Assembly (NCBI GenBank): GCA_934339135.1
Contig: CAKRHP010000001.1
Location: forward strand, 186,001 to 250,000
From: an uncultured Lachnospiraceae bacterium
GTDB lineage: Bacteria > Bacillota > Clostridia > Lachnospirales > Lachnospiraceae
Length of the DNA: 64,000 bases
Reading direction: 5' to 3'
In this document: piece by piece, positions 34,904 through 43,107 of the stretch
Layout: every line of letters starts with the position of its first letter
How positions within the stretch are numbered: the first letter of the stretch is position 1
Notes under the pieces: generated by a model
What the model saw: the letters and a program-made list of their open reading frames with translations, nothing else
Databases searched by the model: none
What the model was told of the DNA's origin: nothing
Translations under genes and position numbers: made by a program

Positions 34904-35899
34904 TTAAGTCGTTCTCCCATCGCAGGTATAACACCAGCTGATCATGTCTCCATCCGATACCTTAAACGCGGATGCCCCCCTGTTTGGAGCTTTTCCATTC
35001 ACCTTGTAGATCCATCCACTCATATCTCCCGCCTGCTTCTCATAAATATTTCCAATCCCACTGATATAATAGCTTTTGTACATTGGCGTATATTCTGAAT
35101 CTAATGCAACACCCTTGGCTTTGCATGCTTTCTCTAAAACGTCATAAACACTCGCACCCTTTTCCACTTTTACGGATACCTTTTCCATGATCTGTCCATT
35201 GGATGGAATATATTTCCAGATGCTTTCCGATACATTTTTCTTGTTTTCCACAAGACGATCGCAACGAATCTCTATCGTACAGGTGATCCTGTCATCCTTT
35301 GGTGTTGCCGTTGGCGACGGCTTAGGAGATGGGGACGGACTGTGTCCGCTTTCGGTTGCGGATGTGTTGCTGTTATCTTCCTTCGGGGATTCTGTATTCT
35401 GTCCGGTGTTTCCGGAACTTTCATCCTTCCGGGACTCCGTATCAGAAGGAGACGCCGTCTCATTCCTGTTTTGCGCCGGTTTTCTGCTATTCGATGGCTT
35501 ATGTTCCTTCTTATTTTTGTTTGCAGAACTTTTATTGTCCGCCTTTCGGGAGGATTGCTTTGAGGAAGAAGCTTTTGAACCGGAAAGTTTTTTCCCCGTT
35601 TTTGCCTGATCGGAAGCTTCCGCAAGCTTCGTTTTGTCTTTCGCCGCTTTTTCTTTGTTTTGTGATGTCTTATTCGTTTTCGAAGATGTCGCATCCGTCT
35701 CTTCCGGACTCTGCGGATCCGGTGTGTCATACATGGAAGCAAGCTCATCTTCCTTCGGATCACTCACATCTTTTGCAAGCTGCCGCTGTTCCTGCCGATA
35801 AGAATCCACGGATTGAAAACGGGTCTGCCGTATTCCCAATATTGCCACAAAGATCACAATCATTGCCACAATAATATATTTCCAATTTTTTTGTCTCAT
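34904..35899 (-). CDS. Membrane-anchored DUF4430 protein with long charged linker
   Basis: A 331-residue protein, first gene of the riboswitch operon. One N-terminal TM anchor (about 7-23) is followed by a very long Lys/Ser/Glu/Asn-rich linker (about 30-200) and a C-terminal DUF4430 domain (about 205-331) ending in DMSGWIYKVNGK...GDMISWCY. DUF4430 is the beta domain of transcobalamin/intrinsic factor. The linker could hold this domain away from the membrane so it can pass a corrinoid to the ECF importer; that role is inferred. The start at 35899 follows AGAGGAAAA. Confidence 0.8.
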   Translation of the reverse strand: MRQKNWKYIIVAMIVIFVAILGIRQTRFQSVDSYRQEQRQLAKDVSDPKEDELASMYDTPDPQSPEETDATSSKTNKTSQNKEKAAKDKTKLAEASDQAKTGKKLSGSKASSSKQSSRKADNKSSANKNKKEHKPSNSRKPAQNRNETASPSDTESRKDESSGNTGQNTESPKEDNSNTSATESGHSPSPSPKPSPTATPKDDRITCTIEIRCDRLVENKKNVSESIWKYIPSNGQIMEKVSVKVEKGASVYDVLEKACKAKGVALDSEYTPMYKSYYISGIGNIYEKQAGDMSGWIYKVNGKAPNRGASAFKVSDGDMISWCYTCDGRTT

Positions 35900-35920
35900 T
35901 TTTTCCTCTTTTCTACGGTC

Positions 35921-35957
35921 AAAAAAATCTCTGTACACGCATTAAGCTGTACAGAGA
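35921..35957 (-). terminator. Terminator of the cobalamin riboswitch expression platform
   Basis: TCTCTGTACA/TGTACAGAGA (35957-35948 with 35937-35928) makes a perfect 10-bp stem followed by seven T on the minus strand, between the aptamer and the first gene. Confidence 0.9.
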
Positions 35958-36073
35958 CTAAAAATCATATAAAAATTCACGTCGGAAAATAAATTTCCAT
36001 GCAGAAATAAACGTTTCCATGCCGTTTACCTCCCACCGAGGTCCCGTTCATCAAAACGCTGTATGCTTGTCTC

Positions 36074-36325
36074 TGTCCAGCAGGTCTCCTGGCTCGAAAT
36101 CATCTTCCTCTTTCCCTTCCCATACTGTCGATACAGTACAGTGGTTCCGGACCTCACTCCGGTGAAAGAGTCATCCTTCTTACAGTAGCGGGGGCTGCTG
36201 CAGCATCTCACTGCATTCCCTTTTCAATCTATCCCGCATCACCGGATACTGTTCCCTGTCTGACATCTCCTGAGCAGGCAATGTCAGAACTGCAGGTGAA
36301 ACGTATCCCGTAACCTGCTGCGGCG
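36074..36325 (-). promoter_or_regulatory. Cobalamin riboswitch (B12 element)
   Basis: Adenosylcobalamin-sensing aptamer. On the minus strand, in order: AAAAGGGAATGCAGTGA, GCCCCCGCTACTGTAA, CCACTG, TATGGGAAGG, AGATGATT and the B12 box GCCAGGAGACCTGC (36093-36080). Its ends pair: CAGCAGGT near 36320 with ACCTGCTG near 36080. High cobalamin should favour the downstream terminator and shut the ECF/DUF4430 operon. The aptamer carries an extra hairpin-rich insertion on its 5' side. Confidence 0.95.
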
Positions 36326-36445
36326 CAGGCTTGCTGATAGATCACTGAACCAAGCAAAGCATATCACGATAGTTACTATCTGTCAATGAAGAGTAGATGA
36401 AATCAGCTGTTTCATCTACTCTAAAAATCTTTAAGCTGCTTATCT

Positions 36446-37867
36446 TTAAAGAAATGTCAAACGGGAATTTTTTCCATCAGTGCTTAAACGAACATTCACG
36501 ATCTGATCATTCGACAATCTTCTCAATTGCAGCAAATAATATGACGCTTGATACCCAAGATGTATAGCATCATCCTTCTTCCAGGATTGTACGACATAAA
36601 CGTTCTCACTCCCCATATAAGTTTCCAGTCCATCCTCATCAAAGACCAGACGCACCAACGGAGTCGTTTTGTCTTCTCCATACCATGCATTTAGAACATC
36701 TGCATCATCTCTATCCAGGTTAAATATTTTTTTCACTTCGTCTATTTTCTGTAAATATTCCTCTTTTTTCGTCTGGTAAGAATCCAATGTCACCTTCTCC
36801 AGTTGCTTTTCCGCATCCAGATAGGCCCCTTCTTCAAAAAGTTTTTCTCCATAACGATAACGGCTTTCCTCCATTTCCTGCGTTACATCGAAAGAGCGGA
36901 TCGCCCGGTAATACATAAATGCATCCCCGTAATTTTCATCTGCATCTGCTGATTTTGCCGCTTCTATCCATTGTTTTTCTCTTTCATCCTGCTTCCAGTA
37001 CATAAGAGATAATTGACTGACTTTTCCATCATCAAATTGTACATAAAAATAATAGTTCGAATTCTCCCTGAATATATACCCCATTCTCCCCAGCGATATA
37101 AATTTATTTTTCAAAATTTCCTTTGCTTTCTTCCGGGATTGATTATAATAAATTCCTCGGATATTATATTTCTCTGCAGTTTTTTTCTTTCCGTCTCTCT
37201 GACCGATGGTTGTAACTATATTATTATCGGAATCTACACTAAGAAGATAATCTCCTATAGAATAAATGCTGTCATCCTCTTTTTGAACAGGATGCATAAA
37301 CATTACCAGTCCTATTTTTTTCCCAACACAGGCAGATAAATTTCTACCTTGTGGAATCCACGCATAGAAATATGATATATACAGAACAACTGCAGCAGCC
37401 ACACATGCAGCTACAACCGCAAGCCATATATAGTTATCGCCGCTTTTTACAACCTGTTCCACATGATCTGCATTTTCACTCAGATATCTCTCTGCCAGAA
37501 TATTAGTATTTTTTATAATAATATAAAGAGCAGCAAAGGGACCGATGCCAAACAATAACAGACCAAATATGGCCCATTTTATCACCGTTGCACCATCCTC
37601 CGAAAGCCTTACATGATATCTTTCATCGTTTGCCTTTAAACGATTTGCAAGCTTGTACAGCCAGACAAGATCATATATGCCAAAGGTAAAAATGCCAAAC
37701 ACAACATATTCTAATGCTCCGGCTGTCTGCTCTCCGTCACCTCCACAAATCAAATTAACATCCTTTGCCAGCTTATGAATAAAATACAGGCTGTAAATTC
37801 CTCCTGTTAATACAGAAAATAATATGTATTTCCATAATGTTCTATTATCATCTACCATAATCTCCAC
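36446..37867 (-). CDS. DUF4234-containing membrane protein
   Basis: A 473-residue protein. The N-terminal half holds about five TM segments (8-30, 50-75, 90-120 and 150-172) in the DUF4234 pattern, with GGIYSLYFIHKLAKDVN and FGIYDLVWLYKLANRLK repeating the same motif twice. The C-terminal part (about 175-473) is probably extracytoplasmic or cytosolic, beta/alpha mixed, with a TPR-like helical stretch at about 300-385. Function unknown. It is followed on the same strand by the riboswitch but is not part of that operon. Confidence 0.75.
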   Translation of the reverse strand: MEIMVDDNRTLWKYILFSVLTGGIYSLYFIHKLAKDVNLICGGDGEQTAGALEYVVFGIFTFGIYDLVWLYKLANRLKANDERYHVRLSEDGATVIKWAIFGLLLFGIGPFAALYIIIKNTNILAERYLSENADHVEQVVKSGDNYIWLAVVAACVAAAVVLYISYFYAWIPQGRNLSACVGKKIGLVMFMHPVQKEDDSIYSIGDYLLSVDSDNNIVTTIGQRDGKKKTAEKYNIRGIYYNQSRKKAKEILKNKFISLGRMGYIFRENSNYYFYVQFDDGKVSQLSLMYWKQDEREKQWIEAAKSADADENYGDAFMYYRAIRSFDVTQEMEESRYRYGEKLFEEGAYLDAEKQLEKVTLDSYQTKKEEYLQKIDEVKKIFNLDRDDADVLNAWYGEDKTTPLVRLVFDEDGLETYMGSENVYVVQSWKKDDAIHLGYQASYYLLQLRRLSNDQIVNVRLSTDGKNSRLTFL

Positions 37868-37868
37868 C

Positions 37869-38048
37869 CTACTTTCTCACAAATATCAGTTTCAAAACTG
37901 CCACCGGTATCAATATCCAGCCTATCAACAGACCAATTGCCATTTTCTGACAAAAAATAGCAAATCCTGTACCTATCACTATTTTGTTGGCATATATTGT
38001 ATAACCAACTGCCCAATATGCAAGTACCAAATAAATAATTGCAACCAT
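37869..38048 (-). CDS. Small membrane protein upstream of the DUF4234 gene
   Basis: A 59-residue protein with two hydrophobic segments (about 3-20 and 26-55). The start at 38048 is chosen because AGGAGGAG sits directly upstream; the ORF itself opens 30 bp earlier. It ends 1 bp before the DUF4234 start, so translation is likely coupled. No family recognised. Confidence 0.6.
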   Translation of the reverse strand: MVAIIYLVLAYWAVGYTIYANKIVIGTGFAIFCQKMAIGLLIGWILIPVAVLKLIFVRK

Positions 38049-38162
38049 TTTTCTCCTCCTGTAAAGTTCCTTTTTCATTTCTTTATATGTTTGTTTTATT
38101 TATACAAGTTTCTACGTTATTATATATGGCAGTTGTCCTATTTTCTTTTTTATTTTGACAAA

Positions 38163-38201
38163 AAACAGCCATACTCCCATGTCACAAGAGTATGGCTGTC
38201 T
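38163..38201 (-). terminator. Terminator after the DUF4179 gene
   Basis: A 12-bp stem (ACAGCCATACTC, 38165-38176, with 38188-38199) followed on the minus strand by TTTTTTG, 40 bp past the stop codon. Confidence 0.88.
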
Positions 38202-38240
38202 TAATTTCATCATTTAATTAAGAAAAGATATTTTGCTTCT

Positions 38241-39383
38241 TTATTTTCTTTTCACTGTCACAGTTCCCAGCACTTCCTTCGTCATGCAGTTACGAACCAG
38301 GAAAGTCAGTGTGTCCGGAAGCTCGGCTGTTCTGTACTGATCATGCTCTGTCAGTGCGCCGCCTTTGCCCATGGAATCGTCTCCATAGCCACCTTCACTC
38401 TCCACCTCATTTCCATCCTCATCGAGAAGATAAAATTTAACATCGGAATCATCGGTTTTGATCCATTTCTCCCATGTCTGTGCTTTCGGATCTGTCGTGT
38501 GGTACTTCACGGTACAATTCATATTCAATGCACTCTTCTCAAAATCAATGCCGTCGAGAACCAGACTGGTTCCTTTGATGGTTTGTGTTTTCTCCGGCAG
38601 ATAAGAAATTGTTTCTGCCTTTCCGGACTGATCCTTTAACGTAAAGGCAATGGAATCCTCCAGCTTCTGATCCTCCCGGCCCGGTGCATAGACAACCGTA
38701 TCACAGGAATAATCCAGCTTCTGTGTCTTCTCATTGTTTTCAAAGGTAATGTGATAAACAAGAGTACCATCTGCCTCTGTCTGGTAATCTATAGACTGGG
38801 AAGCCACATCATCTGCACTGATCCACATTCCAACCTCCACACATGTCTTGTTCATGCGCTTTGCGTACTGCGCGATGGTTTCCTTTCCGGTATCCTCTCC
38901 GGCAATCTTAAGCTCCGATGCATAGAATGTATCTCTCTCGGACCAGCACTCTGACGGTACCAGAAGATACTTGTCACTGGCAGGCTTTGCAACTGCTTCC
39001 ACATAAACCTGATTTTTGTCACAGAGAGCTTCTCTCACGGAAAAATCAGCATATGCAGACTGCTCCACATTGCTTCCCGCCGTCTGCTCCACATTGGTCT
39101 CCCTGAGATGTTTTGCCTGATCTTTGATCTCCTTTGTTTCCCCCGAAAAAAGAGATAAGATGCTGGTATGGTTGATCGCCGCATATGCCGCTCCAACCCC
39201 CTGTGATACCACCAGACATGACAATACTGCCGCCACGGCAACCTTTTTATAATTCCAGAATTTCTTCATATCGTTTCGCTCCTCCGTCTGCATTCTTCGG
39301 AGGGTTTTCTGATTAAGAATACTCTCTGGTTTAACTTCCTGTTGGTAAACATCCTTCAACAACTGATCCATTTCATACTTCAT
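38241..39383 (-). CDS. DUF4179 membrane protein, probable anti-sigma partner
   Basis: A 380-residue protein with a short cytoplasmic N terminus (about 1-43), one TM segment (about 46-69) and a large beta-rich extracytoplasmic part (about 85-380). It belongs by pattern to the DUF4179 group, commonly encoded next to ECF sigma factors. Its start overlaps the sigma gene stop by 11 bp, which supports cotranslation and direct interaction. That it inhibits the sigma factor is inferred from this layout. Confidence 0.82.
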   Translation of the reverse strand: MKYEMDQLLKDVYQQEVKPESILNQKTLRRMQTEERNDMKKFWNYKKVAVAAVLSCLVVSQGVGAAYAAINHTSILSLFSGETKEIKDQAKHLRETNVEQTAGSNVEQSAYADFSVREALCDKNQVYVEAVAKPASDKYLLVPSECWSERDTFYASELKIAGEDTGKETIAQYAKRMNKTCVEVGMWISADDVASQSIDYQTEADGTLVYHITFENNEKTQKLDYSCDTVVYAPGREDQKLEDSIAFTLKDQSGKAETISYLPEKTQTIKGTSLVLDGIDFEKSALNMNCTVKYHTTDPKAQTWEKWIKTDDSDVKFYLLDEDGNEVESEGGYGDDSMGKGGALTEHDQYRTAELPDTLTFLVRNCMTKEVLGTVTVKRK

Positions 39384-39894
39384 AACCTCTTCCCTCCAAA
39401 TATGATCTGATATTTTGTCTTGCTTTGGCCAGGCGGCTCAGCACGGTTCCCCTTGGTATGTGTAGTATTCCGGCAATCTCCCCGGTGGAATAGTCCTGCG
39501 TATAATGAAGAAGAATTACCACTCTCTGTTTGTCCGGCAGCTGCTTAACGGCTGTCATCACATCACGTCCCACTTCCTGCTCCAAAATATTACCCAGTGG
39601 ATCGTTCTGCCCGCTGATCACCCATTCTGCGCTCTCATAACTGACTTCCGGTATCAATTCTCTCCGACGCTTGTCCTTTTTCGTCCGGTTTTTCCATAGG
39701 TTGACAGAAATACCCATCAGGAAACTCTTGATATTGCCACCGCGGTCCAGTCTGTGGCCGATCTGAATCGCTTTCACAAAAGTATCCTGATAAAGATCAT
39801 CCGCCTCTTCACGACTCCCGGTCAGGTGAAAGCAGAAACGATAAATGTCATCCCCATATTCCTGTATGATCTGTTCCATTTCCTGTGATGACAT
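39373..39894 (-). CDS. ECF-type RNA polymerase sigma factor
   Basis: Alternative sigma factor, 173 residues. Region 2 (about 10-85) has DDIYRFCFHLTGSREEADDLYQDTFVKA. Region 4 (about 118-170) has LPDKQRVVILLHYTQDYSTGEIAGILHIPRGTVLSRLAKARQ, split here by turns. It belongs to the group controlled by a membrane anti-sigma protein encoded just downstream. Its regulon is unknown; the divergent LRR surface protein gene is the nearest candidate. Confidence 0.92.
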   Translation of the reverse strand: MSSQEMEQIIQEYGDDIYRFCFHLTGSREEADDLYQDTFVKAIQIGHRLDRGGNIKSFLMGISVNLWKNRTKKDKRRRELIPEVSYESAEWVISGQNDPLGNILEQEVGRDVMTAVKQLPDKQRVVILLHYTQDYSTGEIAGILHIPRGTVLSRLAKARQNIRSYLEGRGYEV

Positions 39895-40285
39895 CTGCTG
39901 ACACCTCCTGTCCGGTTTCCCGTATTTTGATCTTCACCTATATATTGTCGTGAGAATGTTTTTGATTCATTTATTATCAACAATTTGTTCAGGGAAACAT
40001 AATACCAAATCCTGATTTACTAAATCGTGATTTGGTATTATTTTATCCCAGATCAAATAAAAAACAAGGAGCATGACAAAATTCTACGATGCAAAATAGG
40101 AAAAACTCAACCCCCCCCTTCGTATTACAATGAAAACACATTGTATATAGGTTTTATCAGCTGGAATCTGTGATATATTCCACGGGTGGTATGAGTATAC
40201 TTTAAGTTGACTTATTAAACATCAAAATGCTATCATAGAACCTGGTACAATACAATCATTTCACCAAAATACAAGGAGGATAACA
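39895..40285. other. Divergent intergenic region with a nested palindrome
   Basis: No gene is seen. It holds a palindrome, AATACCAAATC (40001-40011) with GATTTGGTATT (40029-40039), with an inner GATTTA/TAAATC pair. A promoter for the LRR gene follows: TTGACT (40207-40212) and TATCAT (40231-40236), spacer 18 bp. A C8 run occurs near 40115. Confidence 0.6.
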
Positions 40286-43015
40286 ATGAAGAAAACGAAA
40301 AAACAACTTATTTCCGGTCTTACAGTCCTTGGGCTTCTGACCACCACGATCCTGTCACCGATTCAGACCGGACGGGCTCAGGCCGCAGCCAAGATCAAAG
40401 TCAATAAAACCAAAGTAACCGTATCCATCGGAAAAACCGTTACGGTAAAAGCAAAAAATACCAAAAACAATAAATTAAAGGTCAAAATTTCCAACAAAAA
40501 GATTGCAAAAGTCAAAGCCGTGAAGAAAAATATCCGCATCACCGGCAAAAAAGCCGGAGCTGCGAAGGTCACAGTCTCTGCAAAAAGCATGAAGAAATGT
40601 GTCATCAAAGTGACGGTAAAAGCGGCTGCCGGTACAGCTTCCTCTGCACCTGTCACAACTGCTTCCTCTGCGCCAAAGACATCCAATGTGCCCGCTGCTT
40701 CTGCAAGTACCGTGCCAAATCCAACCGGCACAACAGCGGCAGTTCCAAGCAAGTCTCCGGACAGCAAGCCGACAGACGATGCAAACCAAACATCAGCGCC
40801 GGACATTAAACCGACAGATGCCGCAAACCAAACATCAGCGCCAGACATTAAACCAACAGACGATGCGAACCAGACATCGGCGCCGGAAGAAACTGCTTCC
40901 GCTGTTCCATCGAAGGATCCAACTGCTTCACCGGAACAGACAAACAAGCCGGCAGATCCAACCGGCACACCGGATGCTGCAAATGAGCCAAAATCCTGGG
41001 ATGAATATCTGAAAGCCGGTCTGATCACGGTCGACGATGACACCCTTACCTCCTGCAGCGACACGGTATCCGGAGAACTTGTGATTCCGGAAGGCATAAC
41101 CGATATCAGTTGGAATGCTTTTGAAGGCTGCACAAAATTAACAAGTATCTCCCTGCCAAAGGGTTTAAAATTCATACGGGACGAGGCTTTCATGAACTGC
41201 AGCAGCCTGGTCAATATTTCAATTCCAGAAACAATAGATTATATCGGATCAGATGCTTTTGAGGGAACTCCCTGGTTAAATAATCGTAAGCAGACGGAAG
41301 ATTTCGTGATCGTTCATGACATTTTGATATGTCCCGGTCAAAAATCAAGTGGTGATATTACTATACCAAATGGCATAAAAAAAATTGGTTCTGGAGCGTT
41401 TGGATATTATGATGAAATTACCAGCGTCTCCCTTCCGGATAGTATTACAGATATCGATGATTTTGCATTTGGATGTTGCAGCAGTTTAACCAATGTCAAC
41501 ACCTCTGACAAGACTGCTATCGCTACTATTGGTTTCAAAGCCTTTATGGAATGTACCGCTCTTAAAAATATTGACTTTATAAGTAACTGCAAATATATTG
41601 ATGGCTGCGCTTTTTTCGGCTGTAGCAACCTGACCTCCGTTCACATTCCAGACGGCATTACTTACATCTGTGAATCAACATTTGAAAGTTGTAACAGTAT
41701 GACAACTATCATTCTTCCTGACACTGTAACAACAATCGGCGAAAGTGCTTTTAGCGGCTGTAACAATTTAACCAGTATTAATCTTCCCGATGGTTTAACC
41801 AGTATCGGCAGCGAGTCCTTCTATAATTGCAGTAAATTGGAAACCATCAATATTCCAGACAGTGTCACAGAAATAGGAACTAACGCTTTCTATGGAACCG
41901 CATATCTGGATAAACAGCTGCAAAATAATGGTTTTTGGATTATAAACGGAACTCTGATGTCTGCAAACACAAACCTCAGCGGCGAAGTCACAATTCCTGA
42001 TACTGTAACGAAAATAAGCGATTCTGCTTTTAAGGATTGCAGTGAAGTAACTTCCATTACCCTCCCTGACACCGTAACAGAAATTGGTAGTTCTGCTTTC
42101 AGCAGCTGTAGTAATTTAACTTCCATTACCCTTCCTAACACTGTAACAAAAATAAGCGATTCTGCTTTTAAGGATTGCAGCAAATTAACTTCCATTACTC
42201 TCCCTGACACTGTAACAGAAATTGGTAGTTCTGCTTTCAGCGGCTGTAGTAATTTAACTTCCATTACCCTTCCTAACACTGTAACAAAAATAGGCGATTC
42301 TGCTTTTGAGTCTTGCAGCAAATTAACTTCCATTACTCTCCCTGACACTGTAACAGAAATTGGTAGTTCTGCTTTCAGCAGCTGTAGTAATTTAACTTCC
42401 ATTGCTATCCCTGATGGCGTTACGGAAATTAACTACAATACTTTTAACTTCTGCAGTAAATTAACATCCGTCCGGCTTTCCAGTCGATTATTTACCATTG
42501 GTTCCTTCAGTTTTTCGCATTGTTCCAGCCTGACAGACATTGACATTCCAGATAATGTGATTTCCATCGACCGCGGAGCATTCGCAAACTGTAGCAAATT
42601 AACAACTGTTAATATCCCAGACGATGTTGCCCACATTTCCGGTGATGCCTTTTACAGTACCCCATGGCTTGAAAACTTTATCGAAGCCCATTCCAAAACC
42701 GATGACTTTGTTATTTTAGGCGATACCTTATTGCACTCCGGCACTCAGACAAGCGGTGATATCGTTATTCCGGATGGTATAACAGTTATCGGTGATGGTG
42801 CTTTTTCCGACTGCAGCGGCATTACCTCCATCACCCTGCCAGACAGTGTGACCAGCATGGGATTATCTCCATTCAAGGATATACCTCTGATCATCTTCGA
42901 CGGAACAGCAGGCGGCTATACTTATCCAAACTGGGGTGCCAAAAAAATCATGAAGAGTGACGGAACAATCCTTTATGACAGTGCTACAGGCTATGACTCC
43001 AGCAGTGATGACTAA
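40286..43015 (+). CDS. BspA-like leucine-rich-repeat surface protein
   Basis: Large exported protein, 909 residues. Signal peptide 1-34; a Lys-rich Ig-like (BIG2-type) domain (about 36-112); a Ser/Thr/Pro linker (about 115-232) with DANQTSAPDIKPTD-like repeats; then about 20 LRR_5 (BspA) repeats from about 245 to 870 of the form LTSITLPDTVTEIGSSAFSGCSN. Some repeats are nearly identical at the DNA level (41985-42415). No sortase motif is seen at the C terminus, so attachment may be through the N-terminal domain. Such proteins often mediate adhesion. The AAGGAGG site fixes the start. Confidence 0.9.
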   Translation: MKKTKKQLISGLTVLGLLTTTILSPIQTGRAQAAAKIKVNKTKVTVSIGKTVTVKAKNTKNNKLKVKISNKKIAKVKAVKKNIRITGKKAGAAKVTVSAKSMKKCVIKVTVKAAAGTASSAPVTTASSAPKTSNVPAASASTVPNPTGTTAAVPSKSPDSKPTDDANQTSAPDIKPTDAANQTSAPDIKPTDDANQTSAPEETASAVPSKDPTASPEQTNKPADPTGTPDAANEPKSWDEYLKAGLITVDDDTLTSCSDTVSGELVIPEGITDISWNAFEGCTKLTSISLPKGLKFIRDEAFMNCSSLVNISIPETIDYIGSDAFEGTPWLNNRKQTEDFVIVHDILICPGQKSSGDITIPNGIKKIGSGAFGYYDEITSVSLPDSITDIDDFAFGCCSSLTNVNTSDKTAIATIGFKAFMECTALKNIDFISNCKYIDGCAFFGCSNLTSVHIPDGITYICESTFESCNSMTTIILPDTVTTIGESAFSGCNNLTSINLPDGLTSIGSESFYNCSKLETINIPDSVTEIGTNAFYGTAYLDKQLQNNGFWIINGTLMSANTNLSGEVTIPDTVTKISDSAFKDCSEVTSITLPDTVTEIGSSAFSSCSNLTSITLPNTVTKISDSAFKDCSKLTSITLPDTVTEIGSSAFSGCSNLTSITLPNTVTKIGDSAFESCSKLTSITLPDTVTEIGSSAFSSCSNLTSIAIPDGVTEINYNTFNFCSKLTSVRLSSRLFTIGSFSFSHCSSLTDIDIPDNVISIDRGAFANCSKLTTVNIPDDVAHISGDAFYSTPWLENFIEAHSKTDDFVILGDTLLHSGTQTSGDIVIPDGITVIGDGAFSDCSGITSITLPDSVTSMGLSPFKDIPLIIFDGTAGGYTYPNWGAKKIMKSDGTILYDSATGYDSSSDD
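41985..42415 (+). repeat. Near-identical LRR-coding DNA repeats
   Basis: Six consecutive repeats of 69 bp encode alternating forms SAFKDCS/SAFSSCS/SAFSGCS with very few base changes, including silent positions. Recent tandem duplication or unequal recombination is likely. Confidence 0.8.
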
Positions 43016-43073
43016 ATACCATCTGACGAGTTGGCAGTATATCTTCAAACAATCAAAACATTCTATAGAAAAA

Positions 43074-43104
43074 TGGAAGGGAGTCCCAAGCGGGCTCCCT
43101 TCTA
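43074..43104. terminator. Hairpin between the LRR gene and the AAA/PD-(D/E)XK genes
   Basis: GAAGGGAG-T-CCC (43076-43087) pairs with GGGCTCCCTTC (43092-43102), followed by CATTTTTC on the minus strand. It ends the minus-strand pair and may also serve the LRR gene. Confidence 0.7.
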
Positions 43105-43107
43105 TCC

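Noticed and set aside
40378..41214. 278-codon minus-strand ORF rich in Val/Ala/Ser
   Set aside because: Antisense of the Lys-rich Ig-like domain and linker of the LRR protein.
41890..42402. 170-codon minus-strand ORF with repeated VMEVKLLQ-like motifs
   Set aside because: It is the antisense of the 69-bp LRR repeats; the periodicity comes from the real plus-strand gene.
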